Positions 52,329 to 61,194 of a DNA stretch of 64,000 bases are shown here, one piece after another. A program made the position numbers and the translations under genes. Below the pieces are notes generated by a model. That model was not told the origin of the DNA. It saw only the letters and a program-made list of their open reading frames with translations, and searched no databases. Source of the DNA: Kribbella sp. CA-293567. Lineage in GTDB: Bacteria > Actinomycetota > Actinomycetes > Propionibacteriales > Kribbellaceae. How positions within the stretch are numbered: position 1 is the first letter of the stretch; the number at the start of each line of letters is the position of its first letter. The stretch lies in assembly GCF_027627575.1 (NCBI RefSeq), contig NZ_CP114065.1, positions 4,030,001-4,094,000 on the forward strand, in the 5' to 3' direction.

Positions 52329-52787
52329 CTACTTGTCGGCGAAGCCGGCTTTGGCAGCGTCCAGGGCCGCTTCGCCGACATCGCGCAGGTGGGTCGCGAC
52401 CGACCAGCGGACGCCGAACGGATCGCGGAAGGTCGCGGCCCGGGCGCCGTAGAAGGTGTCGGCCAGCGGCTTCTCGATCGTCGCGCCGGCCTTCTCCGCG
52501 GCGTTGACGGTCGCGTCCACGTCCGGCACGTAGAGGTTCATCGCGTACGTCGGGAGTCCGTCCGGAGCAGGTGACGCGACGCCTACCTCGGGATAGGCGT
52601 CCGACAGCATGAACGCCGCGCCGTCGATCTCCAGCTCGGCGTGGCCGATCCGTCCGTCGGCGCCCACGAAAGGGGTCTCGGTCGGTCGCGCGCCGAAGAT
52701 CTCGCCGTACCACTCGATCGCCTTGGCGGCGTCACGGCAGCACAGATAGGGCGTCAGCACGCGCCCGTGCGGAGCAAGGTAGGTCAT
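52329..52787 (-). CDS. VOC family (glyoxalase/bleomycin-resistance fold) protein, PhnB-like
   Basis: 152 residues from ATG 52787, chosen over the ATG at 52796 because AGGA is better spaced. Two beta-alpha-beta-beta-beta units are visible: LTPYLCCRDAAKAIEWYGEIFG with IGHAELEIDGAAFMLSDAYPE, and then AMNLYVPDVDATVNAAEKAG with FYGARAATFRDPFGVRWSVATH. The second unit has the usual metal-ligand-bearing DPFG-x-x-W strand. Small PhnB-like members have unknown substrates. Confidence 0.88.
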   Translation of the reverse strand: MTYLAPHGRVLTPYLCCRDAAKAIEWYGEIFGARPTETPFVGADGRIGHAELEIDGAAFMLSDAYPEVGVASPAPDGLPTYAMNLYVPDVDATVNAAEKAGATIEKPLADTFYGARAATFRDPFGVRWSVATHLRDVGEAALDAAKAGFADK

Positions 52788-52827
52788 GGCGGACATCCTG
52801 TATCAGCAGGCCCGCGAAGGCTACGGT

Positions 52828-53490
52828 TCAGCCGGCCAGGATGACCGGGAAGGCCTGCAGCACCGAGGCGAAGTGGTGGGTCGGGGCGCGGTCGGGCGTG
52901 GCTGCAGCCGGGTGCTCGTTGCCGACCAGCACGGTCGACAACCCGGCAGCGATCCCGCCGGCGATGTCGTACGCCGGATGGTCGCCCACCATCCACCCGC
53001 CGAGCAACGTCGCGCCGGTCCGGGCCGCCGCGATCCCGAAGATCCGCGGATCGGGCTTGCGAACGCCGACCGCCTCGGAGATACAGCAGTAGTCGACGAC
53101 CGCGCCGATCCCGGTCCGCTCCAGCTTGAGCGACTGCTGCCGGACGCCACCGTTGGTGACCACCGCGACCCGCCATCCCGCTGTCCGCAGGGAGACCAGT
53201 CCGGCCACCACCGGTCGCTCCACCGAGGTGAAGGCCGGATGCTCGCGGTCGTAGGCCTCGACCAGCGCCGGCACCTCGGCCGTGAGCGCGAAGTGTTCGC
53301 TCAAGCCCGCGAACAACTCGGGCCGCGGCCGGAACCCGCCCTCGTCGTGCGCCAGCAGCCACTCGACCGCCTCGGCCCCGAGCCCTTCGCGCCGGGACCA
53401 CCACTCGGCCCAGCCGCGGAAGGCCCGGTTCCGGTCGATCAACGTGTTGTCGAGGTCGAAACAGGCCAGCCGCGGCAGGTCCGGGGTCAT
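52828..53490 (-). CDS. HAD family hydrolase
   Basis: Phosphatase-like HAD protein, 220 residues. Motif I is FDLDNTLIDR (nucleophile Asp and acid/base Asp), motif II VAVVTNGG, motif III Lys in GVRKPDP, and motif IV GDHPAYDI. The helical cap follows motif I, typical of subfamily IA such as phosphoglycolate-like phosphatases. The ATG overlaps the parE stop by 4 bp, placing it in the same transcript. The substrate is unknown. Confidence 0.92.
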   Translation of the reverse strand: MTPDLPRLACFDLDNTLIDRNRAFRGWAEWWSRREGLGAEAVEWLLAHDEGGFRPRPELFAGLSEHFALTAEVPALVEAYDREHPAFTSVERPVVAGLVSLRTAGWRVAVVTNGGVRQQSLKLERTGIGAVVDYCCISEAVGVRKPDPRIFGIAAARTGATLLGGWMVGDHPAYDIAGGIAAGLSTVLVGNEHPAAATPDRAPTHHFASVLQAFPVILAG

Positions 53491-55571
53491 GCGTCGATGC
53501 GGTTCTCGTCCAGTTCGTAGGCGCCCTGCACGATGAACTCCTTGCGGGGCGCGACGTCGTTGCCCATCAGCAGGTCGAAGACGCCGGCCGCCGCTTCGCC
53601 GTCGTCGACGGTCATCCGGCGCAGCGTCCGGTGGCGCGGGTCGACGGTGGTCTCCGCCAGCTGGTCCGCGTCCATCTCACCGAGACCCTTGTAGCGCTGC
53701 GGGGGCTCCTTCCACTTCACGCCCTTCTTCATCAGCTCCGCCGACTTCCGCTGGTACTCCGCGTCGGAGTAGGTGTAGATGTACTTGTCCTGCCCCTTCT
53801 TCGGGTTGGTCAGCTCGAAGCGGTGCAGGGGCGGAACGGCGGTGTAGACCCGGCCCGCGTCGACCAGCGGGCGCATGTAGCGGAAGAACAGCGTCGCCAG
53901 CAGGCAGCGGATGTGCGCGCCGTCGGAGTCGGCGTCGGCCATGAAGATGATCTTGCCGTAGCGGACCTGCTCCAGGTCGAAGGTGCGGCCCGACCCGGCG
54001 CCGACCACCTGGATGATCGAGGCGCACTCGGCGTTCTTCAGCATGTCGGCGACGGACGCCTTCTGCACGTTCAGGATCTTGCCGCGGATCGGCAGCAGCG
54101 CCTGGAACTCCGAGTTTCGGGCCACCTTGGCGGTACCGAGCGCGGAGTCACCCTCGACGATGAACAGCTCGGAGCGGTCCACGTCGTTGCTGCGGCAGTC
54201 GGCCAGCTTGGCCGGCAGTGCCGACGACTCCAGCGCGGTCTTGCGGCGCTGCAGCTCACGGTGCTGACGGGCGGCCACCCGGGTGCGGGAGGCCGCGACG
54301 ACCTTCTCCATCACCGCGCGGGCCTGGGCCTTCGCGGTGCCCTTGGTGGAGCCGAGGAACGCCTCCAGCTCGGTCTGCACCACCTTCGCGACGATCCGCG
54401 AGGCGGCCGGCGTACCGAGCACCTCCTTGGTCTGGCCGTCGAACTGTGGCTCGGCCAGCCGGACCGTGACCACCGACGTCATGCCCTCGAGCACGTCGTC
54501 CTTGATCAGCTCCTCGCCGCTCTTCAGCAGCCGGGTGCCGGTCAGCGCGCTGGTGAACACCTTCGGCAGGGCGCGCTCGAACCCGGCCACGTGGGTGCCG
54601 CCCTTGGGCGTCGACACGATGTTCACGAACGAGCGCAGCTCGGTCTCGTAGCCGTCGCCCCAGCGGACCGCGATGTCGACCTCGAGGTCGCGCTCGACGT
54701 CGGTCGGGGTCATATGACCGGCATCGTCGAGCATCGGCACGGTCTCGGTGAAGTGACCGGTACCGGACAGCCGGATCACCTCGGTGACCGGCTGGTCGGT
54801 GGCGAGGAACTCGCAGAACTCGCTGATCCCGCCCTCGTGCTTGAACGACTCCTCGGTCGGCTCGTCGGTGCGCTCGTCGCGCACCACCAACTCGAGGCCG
54901 GGCACCAGGAACGACGTCTGCCGTGCCCGGGTGACCAGTTCGTCGTAGTTGAAGGCCGCGTCCTTGGTGAAGATCTGGCGGTCGGCCCAGTAGCGGATCC
55001 GGGTGCCGGTGACGCCCTTCTTGGCGCGACCCGCCTTGCGCAGGCCGACGGCCGGGGTGAACTCCGCGGTCGCGCCCTCGGTGGCGAACTCGCCGGCCAC
55101 TCCCCGGCGGAACGACGTGGTCCAGGTCACGCCACCGCGGTCGACCTCGACGTCGAGCCGCGCGGACAGCGCGTTCACGACCGAGGCGCCGACACCGTGC
55201 AGACCACCGGAGGCGTTGTACGAGCCGCCGCCGAACTTGCCGCCGGCGTGCAGCTTCGTGAAGACCACCTCGACGCCGCTGAGCTTGGTCTTCGGCTCGA
55301 TGTCGACCGGGATGCCGCGCGCCTGGTCGCGGACCTCGACCGAACCGTCGTTGTGCAGCACGATGTCGATCCGCTCGCCGTGACCGGCCAGCGCCTCGTC
55401 GACGGCGTTGTCGATGATCTCCCACAGGCAGTGCATCAGACCGCGACTGTCGGTCGAGCCGATGTACATGCCCGGCCGCTTGCGGACCGCCTCCAGTCCT
55501 TCCAGGACCAGCAGGTTGCGGGCGTTGTACGTTGGGTCGAGCTCGGTACTGCGGGGTGTCGGGGCGGCCAC
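53487..55571 (-). CDS. parE: DNA topoisomerase IV subunit B (ParE/GyrB family)
   Basis: ATPase subunit partnered with the subunit A encoded at 44142, 694 residues. GTG 55571 was chosen because GAAGGAG lies 5 bases before it. The GHKL ATPase domain shows EIIDNAVDEALAGHG, DQARGIPVD and GGLHGVGASVVNAL; the transducer follows. The TOPRIM region has ELFIVEGDSALGTAK, PIRGKILNVQKA and MADADSDGAHIRCL, and the C-terminus has QRYKGLGEMDADQL. There is no long insertion. It is followed by the overlapping HAD gene. Confidence 0.95.
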   Translation of the reverse strand: MAAPTPRSTELDPTYNARNLLVLEGLEAVRKRPGMYIGSTDSRGLMHCLWEIIDNAVDEALAGHGERIDIVLHNDGSVEVRDQARGIPVDIEPKTKLSGVEVVFTKLHAGGKFGGGSYNASGGLHGVGASVVNALSARLDVEVDRGGVTWTTSFRRGVAGEFATEGATAEFTPAVGLRKAGRAKKGVTGTRIRYWADRQIFTKDAAFNYDELVTRARQTSFLVPGLELVVRDERTDEPTEESFKHEGGISEFCEFLATDQPVTEVIRLSGTGHFTETVPMLDDAGHMTPTDVERDLEVDIAVRWGDGYETELRSFVNIVSTPKGGTHVAGFERALPKVFTSALTGTRLLKSGEELIKDDVLEGMTSVVTVRLAEPQFDGQTKEVLGTPAASRIVAKVVQTELEAFLGSTKGTAKAQARAVMEKVVAASRTRVAARQHRELQRRKTALESSALPAKLADCRSNDVDRSELFIVEGDSALGTAKVARNSEFQALLPIRGKILNVQKASVADMLKNAECASIIQVVGAGSGRTFDLEQVRYGKIIFMADADSDGAHIRCLLATLFFRYMRPLVDAGRVYTAVPPLHRFELTNPKKGQDKYIYTYSDAEYQRKSAELMKKGVKWKEPPQRYKGLGEMDADQLAETTVDPRHRTLRRMTVDDGEAAAGVFDLLMGNDVAPRKEFIVQGAYELDENRIDA

Positions 55572-56039
55572 TGGGCTCCTTCTCTGGTTCACAAACAGAC
55601 CACGTGCGGCGGCCGGAACCGCCGTACGCGGACAGCCTACGCAGCCGCACCCCCAATTTCCGCCCACGCCACCCGGTGACGCCCGCCGCGGTGGAGCTGG
55701 TGTATCGGCCCGCGGCGCTGGGTACAGATCGAAAACCAGCTACGGTTGACCACGAAAGGTGTTCCAGCAGATATCGATCCGGACTCGATCACCGTGTTCT
55801 ACGACACTCCGAACATGTGCACGCAGTGACGGAGAAGTAGCGCACAGTGAAAGAAGACACGCCCGGCACCGGCAGAAACAGCAGATCGCCCGAATCCGAA
55901 ACGATTCCCCGTCAATATGCGTCATAAGGGAACAGGTGGTTCGTCTCACATTTGGACACGCTGCCCCTACCGGGAAGTGATCCGCATGTCAGGATGTTGC
56001 TATCTGGTGAGTACGGAACTAGATGAGATGAGGCCTCAA
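55572..56039. other. Long intergenic region between parE and the DUF7455 gene
   Basis: 468 bp with no convincing gene on either strand. It is locally less GC-rich than the flanks from about 55740 to 56030. A TTGACC hexamer lies at 55746-55751 on the plus strand with only poor -10 partners (AGATAT, 55769). It probably carries the divergent promoters of parE and DUF7455; a small RNA cannot be excluded. Confidence 0.5.
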
Positions 56040-56276
56040 GTGACTACAGCACTCGCCCCGAGTTCGACCCTGTCGGCTGCGGACCGTTGTGACCGCTGCG
56101 GTGCGCAGGCCTACGTTCGGGTGACCCTGACCAGCGGTGGGGAGCTACTTTTCTGCGCCCACCACGGACGGGAGCACGCGGACAAGCTGCGCAACATCGC
56201 GATCACCATCCACGACGAGACGGGCAGGCTGGAAGACAAGCCCGCCGAGTCGGTCCCTGCGGAGGGCGACCGGTAA
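56040..56276 (+). CDS. DUF7455 family zinc-ribbon-like protein
   Basis: Small protein, 78 residues from GTG 56040 (MTTALAPSS); an ATG at 56028 would add four residues, but GAGG is well placed for the GTG. The core AADRCDRCGAQAYVRVTL, then GGELLFCAHHGREHADKL, has the CxxC...CxHH pattern of a one-metal ribbon, and the end reads ITIHDETGRL. The family is very conserved in actinobacteria and commonly lies near the parE and principal sigma factor genes, as it does beside parE here. The function is unknown. Confidence 0.85.
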   Translation: MTTALAPSSTLSAADRCDRCGAQAYVRVTLTSGGELLFCAHHGREHADKLRNIAITIHDETGRLEDKPAESVPAEGDR

Positions 56277-56322
56277 CCCGGCCTCGCGGCGCCGGCGAGG
56301 GCGCCTCCCCTACTGAATCTTC

Positions 56323-56354
56323 GATGGCGGTCACCCGGGAGGGTGGCCGCCATC
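56323..56354. terminator. Hairpin terminator after DUF7455
   Basis: GATGGCGGTCACCC (56323-56336) pairs with GGGTGGCCGCCATC (56341-56354) with one G-T wobble and a GGGA loop, followed by CTTCTGT. It lies between the convergent DUF7455 and MocR genes and can serve both. Confidence 0.75.
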
Positions 56355-56367
56355 CTTCTGTCCGGGC

Positions 56368-57846
56368 TCAGACGATCACCGGTACGGCGTCCGCCGGCCC
56401 GTGCCGCCGCAGTTCGCGCCACGCCGACGCCAGCCGGTCCACCGCGACCGACATCACCTCGGCCGGATAGCTGAACGGCACCCGCAGGTGGTCGTCGTGG
56501 TTCCCGGTCGGATCCATCGCCCGGCCGGCCACCACCTCGACCCCGTGCCGCAGCGCGACCTGAGCGAAAATCCGGGCATCGGTGTCCGGTAACTGGATCC
56601 ACAATGCAGAACCGCCGGCGGGTTCTTCCCAGCGCCATTCCGGTAGGCGTTTTGTCAGCAACTGACCCATCAGGTGTTTTCTGCCGGTCGCCATTTCCGC
56701 GCGGGCCGCGGTGAGCTCGGCCAAACGCGGCAGCAAACGCGCGGTCAGGGCCTGGTCGATCACCGGACTGCCGAGATCGGCGAGCGCCTTGTGCCGCGCG
56801 AGCCGCTCGGCCAGCGGTCTGGGAGCCCGGATCCAGCCGATCCGCAGGCCGCCCCAGACCGCCTTGGAGACCGAACCGATGGTGAGTACCTCGGCGTCCT
56901 CGGGCGCATACGCGGCCAGCGGCGCCGGTATCGCCGGACCGGCCGGGTCCCAGGCGGAGTACGCGTTGTCCTCCACGACCACGACACCGTGTCTGGCTGC
57001 CAGCTCGGCGACCTGCCTGCGGCGCGCTGCCGACATCAGCCGGCCGGTCGGATTGTGGAAGGTCGGCATCACGAACAGCATCGCCGGCTGATGTTCCCGC
57101 AGGGCGGCGGCGAGCAGATCCGGGCGAACGCCCGCATCATCCAGCGGTACGCCGACCACGCGCCCGCCGGCCGCGCCGAAGAGGTCGAAGCAGCCCGGCC
57201 AGCTCGGCTGCTCGATCGCCACCGCCGCACCGGTACGCAGGTACATCTGCGTCACCAGCGCGATCGCCTGATGGGCTCCGCTGGTCACCACGATCTCGTC
57301 CGGAGTGGTGGGCAGACCAGACTCCGCGAAGTGCTCCGCGATCCGTTCCCGCAGGACCTCGAGTCCTCGCGGGTGATAGCCGACACCTTGCAGCAGCAAC
57401 GGCAGTTCGGTCCGGGCCAGCTCTTCCACCTCGGCCGCGAGTTCCGGGATACCGGGGTCGACGGCGTACGTCATGGCGATCACGTCGCTCGGGCCGTGCG
57501 TGATGCGGTGGAACAGCGATTCGCCGTACCCGGTGGGCATTCGCTTGTCAGCGCCCGAGCGGCCCTTGGCGGCAGCCGGAGCGACCGTCGTACCGCTGCC
57601 TCTGCGACTCTCGACCAGGCCGCGAGCGCGCAGTTCGTCGTACGCCGCGACGACGGTCGATCGGCTGACGGCCAGCGCGTCGGCGAGCGGCCGCTCGGCC
57701 GGCAGGCGGGCGCCGACGGGGAGCTCCGAGGAGCCGATCAACGCGGCGATGACGTCGGCCAGCCGCCGGTAGAGGCCACCGGAGCCATTGGTCAGTCGAT
57801 GTCCGATCACGGCGGCCAAAGCAGCCGGATCACCAGAACGGTCCAC
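56368..57846 (-). CDS. MocR/PdxR-type regulator (GntR helix-turn-helix fused to aminotransferase)
   Basis: 492 residues, GTG start. Residues about 20-95 form a GntR winged helix (LPAERPLADALAVSRSTVVAAYDELRARGLVESRRG, split into its two helices). The rest is a fold-type-I aminotransferase with MPTFHNPTGRLM, VVEDNAYSAWD and the PLP-binding Lys in IGSVSKAVWGGLRIGW. Such regulators sense PLP or a PLP-amino acid adduct. It is divergent from a LysE-type exporter gene, the probable target, with paired TGGACTGC/GCAGTCCA sites between them. Confidence 0.94.
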   Translation of the reverse strand: MDRSGDPAALAAVIGHRLTNGSGGLYRRLADVIAALIGSSELPVGARLPAERPLADALAVSRSTVVAAYDELRARGLVESRRGSGTTVAPAAAKGRSGADKRMPTGYGESLFHRITHGPSDVIAMTYAVDPGIPELAAEVEELARTELPLLLQGVGYHPRGLEVLRERIAEHFAESGLPTTPDEIVVTSGAHQAIALVTQMYLRTGAAVAIEQPSWPGCFDLFGAAGGRVVGVPLDDAGVRPDLLAAALREHQPAMLFVMPTFHNPTGRLMSAARRRQVAELAARHGVVVVEDNAYSAWDPAGPAIPAPLAAYAPEDAEVLTIGSVSKAVWGGLRIGWIRAPRPLAERLARHKALADLGSPVIDQALTARLLPRLAELTAARAEMATGRKHLMGQLLTKRLPEWRWEEPAGGSALWIQLPDTDARIFAQVALRHGVEVVAGRAMDPTGNHDDHLRVPFSYPAEVMSVAVDRLASAWRELRRHGPADAVPVIV

Positions 57847-57867
57847 TTCTCCCTCGATTGGCTCGGG

Positions 57868-57909
57868 TGGACTGCTTCCATCCCCGTCAGGCTAATCGCA
57901 GGCAGTCCA
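57868..57909. promoter_or_regulatory. Inverted 8-bp arms between the MocR and LysE genes
   Basis: TGGACTGC (57868-57875) and GCAGTCCA (57902-57909) are perfect complements 26 bp apart in the 98-bp divergent interval. Further related half-sites (ACTGCC, GGACAGT) lie at 57918-57930. They are the best operator candidates for the MocR-type protein. Confidence 0.5.
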
Positions 57910-57944
57910 ATTGCGGTACTGCCGGACAGTGAGGAGAGTGCGGA

Positions 57945-58574
57945 ATGGGGATCGGGCAGGCGCTCGGGTTCGTCGGGGCGACAGTGGTGCTGGTCGGGAT
58001 GCCGGGGCCCAACAACATCTACATCTCGCTACGCAGCCTCACCCAGGGCCGTCGCGCGGGAGTCGTGTCCGCGTTCGCCATCGAGACCGGATCGATCGTC
58101 TACATCCTGCTCACCGCCCTCGGCCTGGCGGCCGTGGTCCAGGCCTCGCCGGTGGTCTTCACCGCCATCTCGCTCGCCGGCGCGGCGTACCTCGCGGTGC
58201 TCGGGATCCGCAGTCTTCGCTCCGGTGACGCTGCCGGGATCGGCGCGGTTCAGGTGACCTCGCTGGGACGGATCTTCCGCGAGGGGGTGCTGGTCAATCT
58301 GCTGAACCCGAAGGCGGCGCTCTTCTTCCTGGCCTTCCTCCCCCAGTTCACCACCCGCGGCGCGGGCACCGGCCAGGTGCGCAACGAGATGCTGCTGCTC
58401 GGCCTCGCGGTTCTCGTGATCGGGCTGCTGCTCGACCTCACCTACGCGCTAGGGGCCGACGCGCTGGCCCGGCGGTTCAGGACCGCCGGGCGGCGTCGGG
58501 GGCTGGGCAGGTACGTCGTGGCCGGTATCTACCTGACCATCGCGGCGGTCGCCGCGCTCAGCGTGCTCGCCTAG
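57945..58574 (+). CDS. LysE/RhtB family amino-acid exporter
   Basis: Membrane exporter, 209 residues with about six hydrophobic segments. The family signature is visible at the N-terminus (LVGMPGPNNIYISLRSLTQG), and LLNPKAALFFLAFLPQF marks the middle. GAGGAG precedes the ATG. Divergent from the MocR gene, so probably induced by an amino acid sensed through PLP. Its stop overlaps the stop of the debranching-enzyme gene. Confidence 0.93.
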   Translation: MGIGQALGFVGATVVLVGMPGPNNIYISLRSLTQGRRAGVVSAFAIETGSIVYILLTALGLAAVVQASPVVFTAISLAGAAYLAVLGIRSLRSGDAAGIGAVQVTSLGRIFREGVLVNLLNPKAALFFLAFLPQFTTRGAGTGQVRNEMLLLGLAVLVIGLLLDLTYALGADALARRFRTAGRRRGLGRYVVAGIYLTIAAVAALSVLA

Positions 58575-60553
58575 CGCACGGTCAGGACACCGTCCGCGAA
58601 CGCGACCGTGAGCTCGTGGTCGCCGATCCGGATGCCGTGGAGCTCGATCCGTCGCCAGGCGAAATCTTCGGCAGGAGAGATCGACAGGGTGCCCGCCGGG
58701 ACGTCGGGCTCGATCCCCAGAGCGGCGATCACGACAGCGATCGCGGATGCTGCCGCCCAGGCCTGCGGTCGGCAGGACAGCGGGTAGGGCGTCGGCCGGC
58801 TCTCCTCTTCGGACCCGGCACCGCCGTACAACTCGGGGAGGCGGTAGCCGAAAACCTCGGCGGCATCGACGAGTCCACGCACGTACGACGTCGCGGTCGC
58901 GGCGTGACCGGCGGCGTACAGGCCTTGGACGGTCATCGCCGTGTCGTGCGGCCAGACGCTGCCGGTGTGGTAGCCGAGCGGGTTGAACCGGGTCATTGCC
59001 TTCGACAACGTTCTCAGGCCGAAGCCGCTGTCCAGGTCGGGTCCGGCGAGCTGCCGGGCGACTGCTGCCTCCTCGGACTCGTCCAGAAGGCCGGTGCCGA
59101 GCAAATGGCCCATGTTCGAGGCGGGGCCGGCGACCGGTCGCTTGGCGCCGTCGAGGGCAATGGCGGGATAGCCGTCCACCCAGAAGCTGGCGCGAAAGCG
59201 CTCTCTGAGGCCGGCTGCCCACTCACGCCAGGCGTCACCACCGGCCAGTGCGAACGCGTCGAGCAGGTCGGCCCCGGCGATCGCGGCGGCGTACGCGTAG
59301 CCCTGCACTTCGCACAAGGCGATCGGGGCGGTGGCGAGGGTGCCGTCGAGCCATTGGACGGAGTCCCGCGAGTCCTTCCAGCCCTGGTTGGCCAGGCCGT
59401 GACCGGACTCGTCGACGTACTCGAGGAAGCCGTCGCCGTCGGGATCGGCGAAGTCCCGGATCCAGGTGAGCGCTCTCTGCAGGTTCGGCAGCAAAGTCCG
59501 TACTTCGTCGGCCGGCATCCCCCATCGCCAGGCCTTGTGCAGCGTGGTGATCCAGAGCTGGGTCGCGTCGTGCGTCCCGTAGTACGCCGCGGGCAGCACC
59601 AGCCCGCCACCGTGATCAGCGACCTCCGCCCGTAGTTCGTGCGGGATCTTTCCCGGCTGCTCGGCCGAACCAGGATCGACCTTCGTGCCTTGGTACGCCG
59701 CGAGCGCGCGCAGAGTGCCCGCCGCGAGCTCCGGGTCGATCGGGATCAGCATGCCGGCCGAGATCAGCGAGTCGCGGCCGAAGAGCGTCAGGTACCAAGG
59801 CGGTCCGGCACCGAGATAGCGCTCTCCCCCGTCGGCCGCCAATTGGAGCCCGGCCAGGTCGTCCAAGGATCGGCGGACCCAGCGACCGACCCGCCGGTCG
59901 TCACAGTCGATCTGGAAGCCGTCGTAGACCGGCCTGGCGCGAGGTGGCTCGATGCTGAACCCGTCCGCAGGGGCGAAGGTCGCGCTCAACCTGAGCGTGA
60001 CGGTTGCCTCCTGCCCCGACTCGATCCTCAACCTCCAGCTGTGGTTGAGGTCTGGAGCCGGTTCGAAAGAAACGCTCACGCGCGTCCCGGAGCTGTCTTC
60101 CCAGTGCAGCGCATCGCCATCGGAAGTCGGCTCGATCATCGGAAGATCCATGGCGGCTTCGCTGCGAACAGCCGCCGTACCGGCGAGATCGGTGCCCAGG
60201 GCAAGGGCGAGTTCACAGTCGACCGTCCCGTGAGAGCGGTTCACGAGGGTGATGCGTTCGGTCACCCCGTCGCCGTCCATCTGGCGAGTGCGCTTCAGCC
60301 ACACCGTCGGATCGTGACCGTCGTCGCCGAGCGCGTCGAGCACAGCGACGTACCGGGTGGTGCTGGTGGCCGGCTCGTCCAGCTGGACCGGCTTGGGCTG
60401 CCTGCCGTCGACGGTGACCTCCAGCCGGGACAGGATGCGCCGGTCGCGGGCGTAGACGCCTTCGGCTCCGGCGCCGGTCAGCTGCCCCGATCGTGGTGAC
60501 AGGACCACCCAGGGCGCGGCCAGCGTGGTGACGAGATCGTGAAGGTCAGGCAT
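58571..60553 (-). CDS. Glycogen debranching-type glycoside hydrolase (amylo-alpha-1,6-glucosidase-like)
   Basis: 660 residues. The first 210 form a GDE_N_bis-type beta domain (GVYARDRRILSRLEVTVDG); the rest is an (alpha/alpha)6 barrel with YLTLFGRDSLISAGMLIPID, KIPHELR, YYGTHDATQLWITTL, GLANQGWKDSRDSVQW and HTGSVWPHDTAMTVQG. The Asp/Glu residues in these motifs are the likely acid and base. No signal peptide. It probably trims alpha-glucans or sucrose-type glycosides in the cytoplasm. Confidence 0.88.
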   Translation of the reverse strand: MPDLHDLVTTLAAPWVVLSPRSGQLTGAGAEGVYARDRRILSRLEVTVDGRQPKPVQLDEPATSTTRYVAVLDALGDDGHDPTVWLKRTRQMDGDGVTERITLVNRSHGTVDCELALALGTDLAGTAAVRSEAAMDLPMIEPTSDGDALHWEDSSGTRVSVSFEPAPDLNHSWRLRIESGQEATVTLRLSATFAPADGFSIEPPRARPVYDGFQIDCDDRRVGRWVRRSLDDLAGLQLAADGGERYLGAGPPWYLTLFGRDSLISAGMLIPIDPELAAGTLRALAAYQGTKVDPGSAEQPGKIPHELRAEVADHGGGLVLPAAYYGTHDATQLWITTLHKAWRWGMPADEVRTLLPNLQRALTWIRDFADPDGDGFLEYVDESGHGLANQGWKDSRDSVQWLDGTLATAPIALCEVQGYAYAAAIAGADLLDAFALAGGDAWREWAAGLRERFRASFWVDGYPAIALDGAKRPVAGPASNMGHLLGTGLLDESEEAAVARQLAGPDLDSGFGLRTLSKAMTRFNPLGYHTGSVWPHDTAMTVQGLYAAGHAATATSYVRGLVDAAEVFGYRLPELYGGAGSEEESRPTPYPLSCRPQAWAAASAIAVVIAALGIEPDVPAGTLSISPAEDFAWRRIELHGIRIGDHELTVAFADGVLTVR

Positions 60554-60594
60554 GGATCCACCCTAAGACCGCCCGTTTGCGGCAGAGTGGCCGC

Positions 60595-61080
60595 GTGAAC
60601 ACCGTTGCGACTCTCCTCGTCGGCGTGGCGATCTTCGTCGGCATCCTCGGCATCGTCGTGCCGGTGCTGCCCGGCGCGATCCTCAGCCTGGCCGCGATCC
60701 TGTTCTGGGCGATCGAACTGCAGACCGCCACCGGCTGGACCGTGCTGGCCGCTGCCGTGGTGCTGATCGGGGCCAGCCAGGTGGTGAAGTACATCGTGCC
60801 CGAGCGCCGGCTGCGCGAGTCCGGCGTACCGCGACGATCGATGTTCATCGGGGTCGTGCTCGGTATCGTCGGCTTCTTCGTGATCCCGGTGGTCGGCCTG
60901 TTCGTCGGCTTCCCGCTCGGCGTGTACCTGTCGGAGCGGCAGCGCCTGGGCGCGCACGACCAGGCCTGGGTCTCCACCAAGCACGCGCTCCGGGTCACCG
61001 GCCTGTCGATCCTGATCGAGCTGATCGGTACGACGCTGGCGGCGGGCGTCTGGCTGGTCGCGGTGCTCTTCCTGGTCTGA
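60595..61080 (+). CDS. DUF456 family membrane protein
   Basis: 161 residues from GTG 60595, nearly all hydrophobic with five or six segments. It shows the family's opening (IFVGILGIVVPVLPGAILSLAAILFW) and the central VGFPLGVYLSERQR stretch, which resembles a re-entrant GxxxG-rich hairpin. An upstream ATG at 60577 is also in frame but lies close to the divergent gene. The function of DUF456 is unknown. Confidence 0.85.
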   Translation: MNTVATLLVGVAIFVGILGIVVPVLPGAILSLAAILFWAIELQTATGWTVLAAAVVLIGASQVVKYIVPERRLRESGVPRRSMFIGVVLGIVGFFVIPVVGLFVGFPLGVYLSERQRLGAHDQAWVSTKHALRVTGLSILIELIGTTLAAGVWLVAVLFLV

Positions 61081-61081
61081 C

Positions 61082-61112
61082 TTGCCAGGGTTTTGCCAGG
61101 GTCGGCGCAGGC
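61082..61112 (+). promoter_or_regulatory. 11-bp-spaced direct repeats upstream of the small secreted protein gene
   Basis: TTGCCAGGG at 61082 and again at 61093, with a weaker third unit GGCGCAGGC at 61104. The constant 11-bp step is that of OmpR-type regulator sites, and the same motif precedes the regulator gene at 61808. It lies directly after the DUF456 stop. Confidence 0.55.
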
Positions 61113-61194
61113 TCGTCTCAGGTCCGCTGTGGAGGGTGGGACGACCAGTACCAGGTGACCTGCTTGGTACGCAGTACCGGGAGGCACTACAGCT

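Noticed and set aside
53631..55679. 682-codon plus-strand frame opposite parE
   Set aside because: Shadow of parE with atypical composition and no domain.
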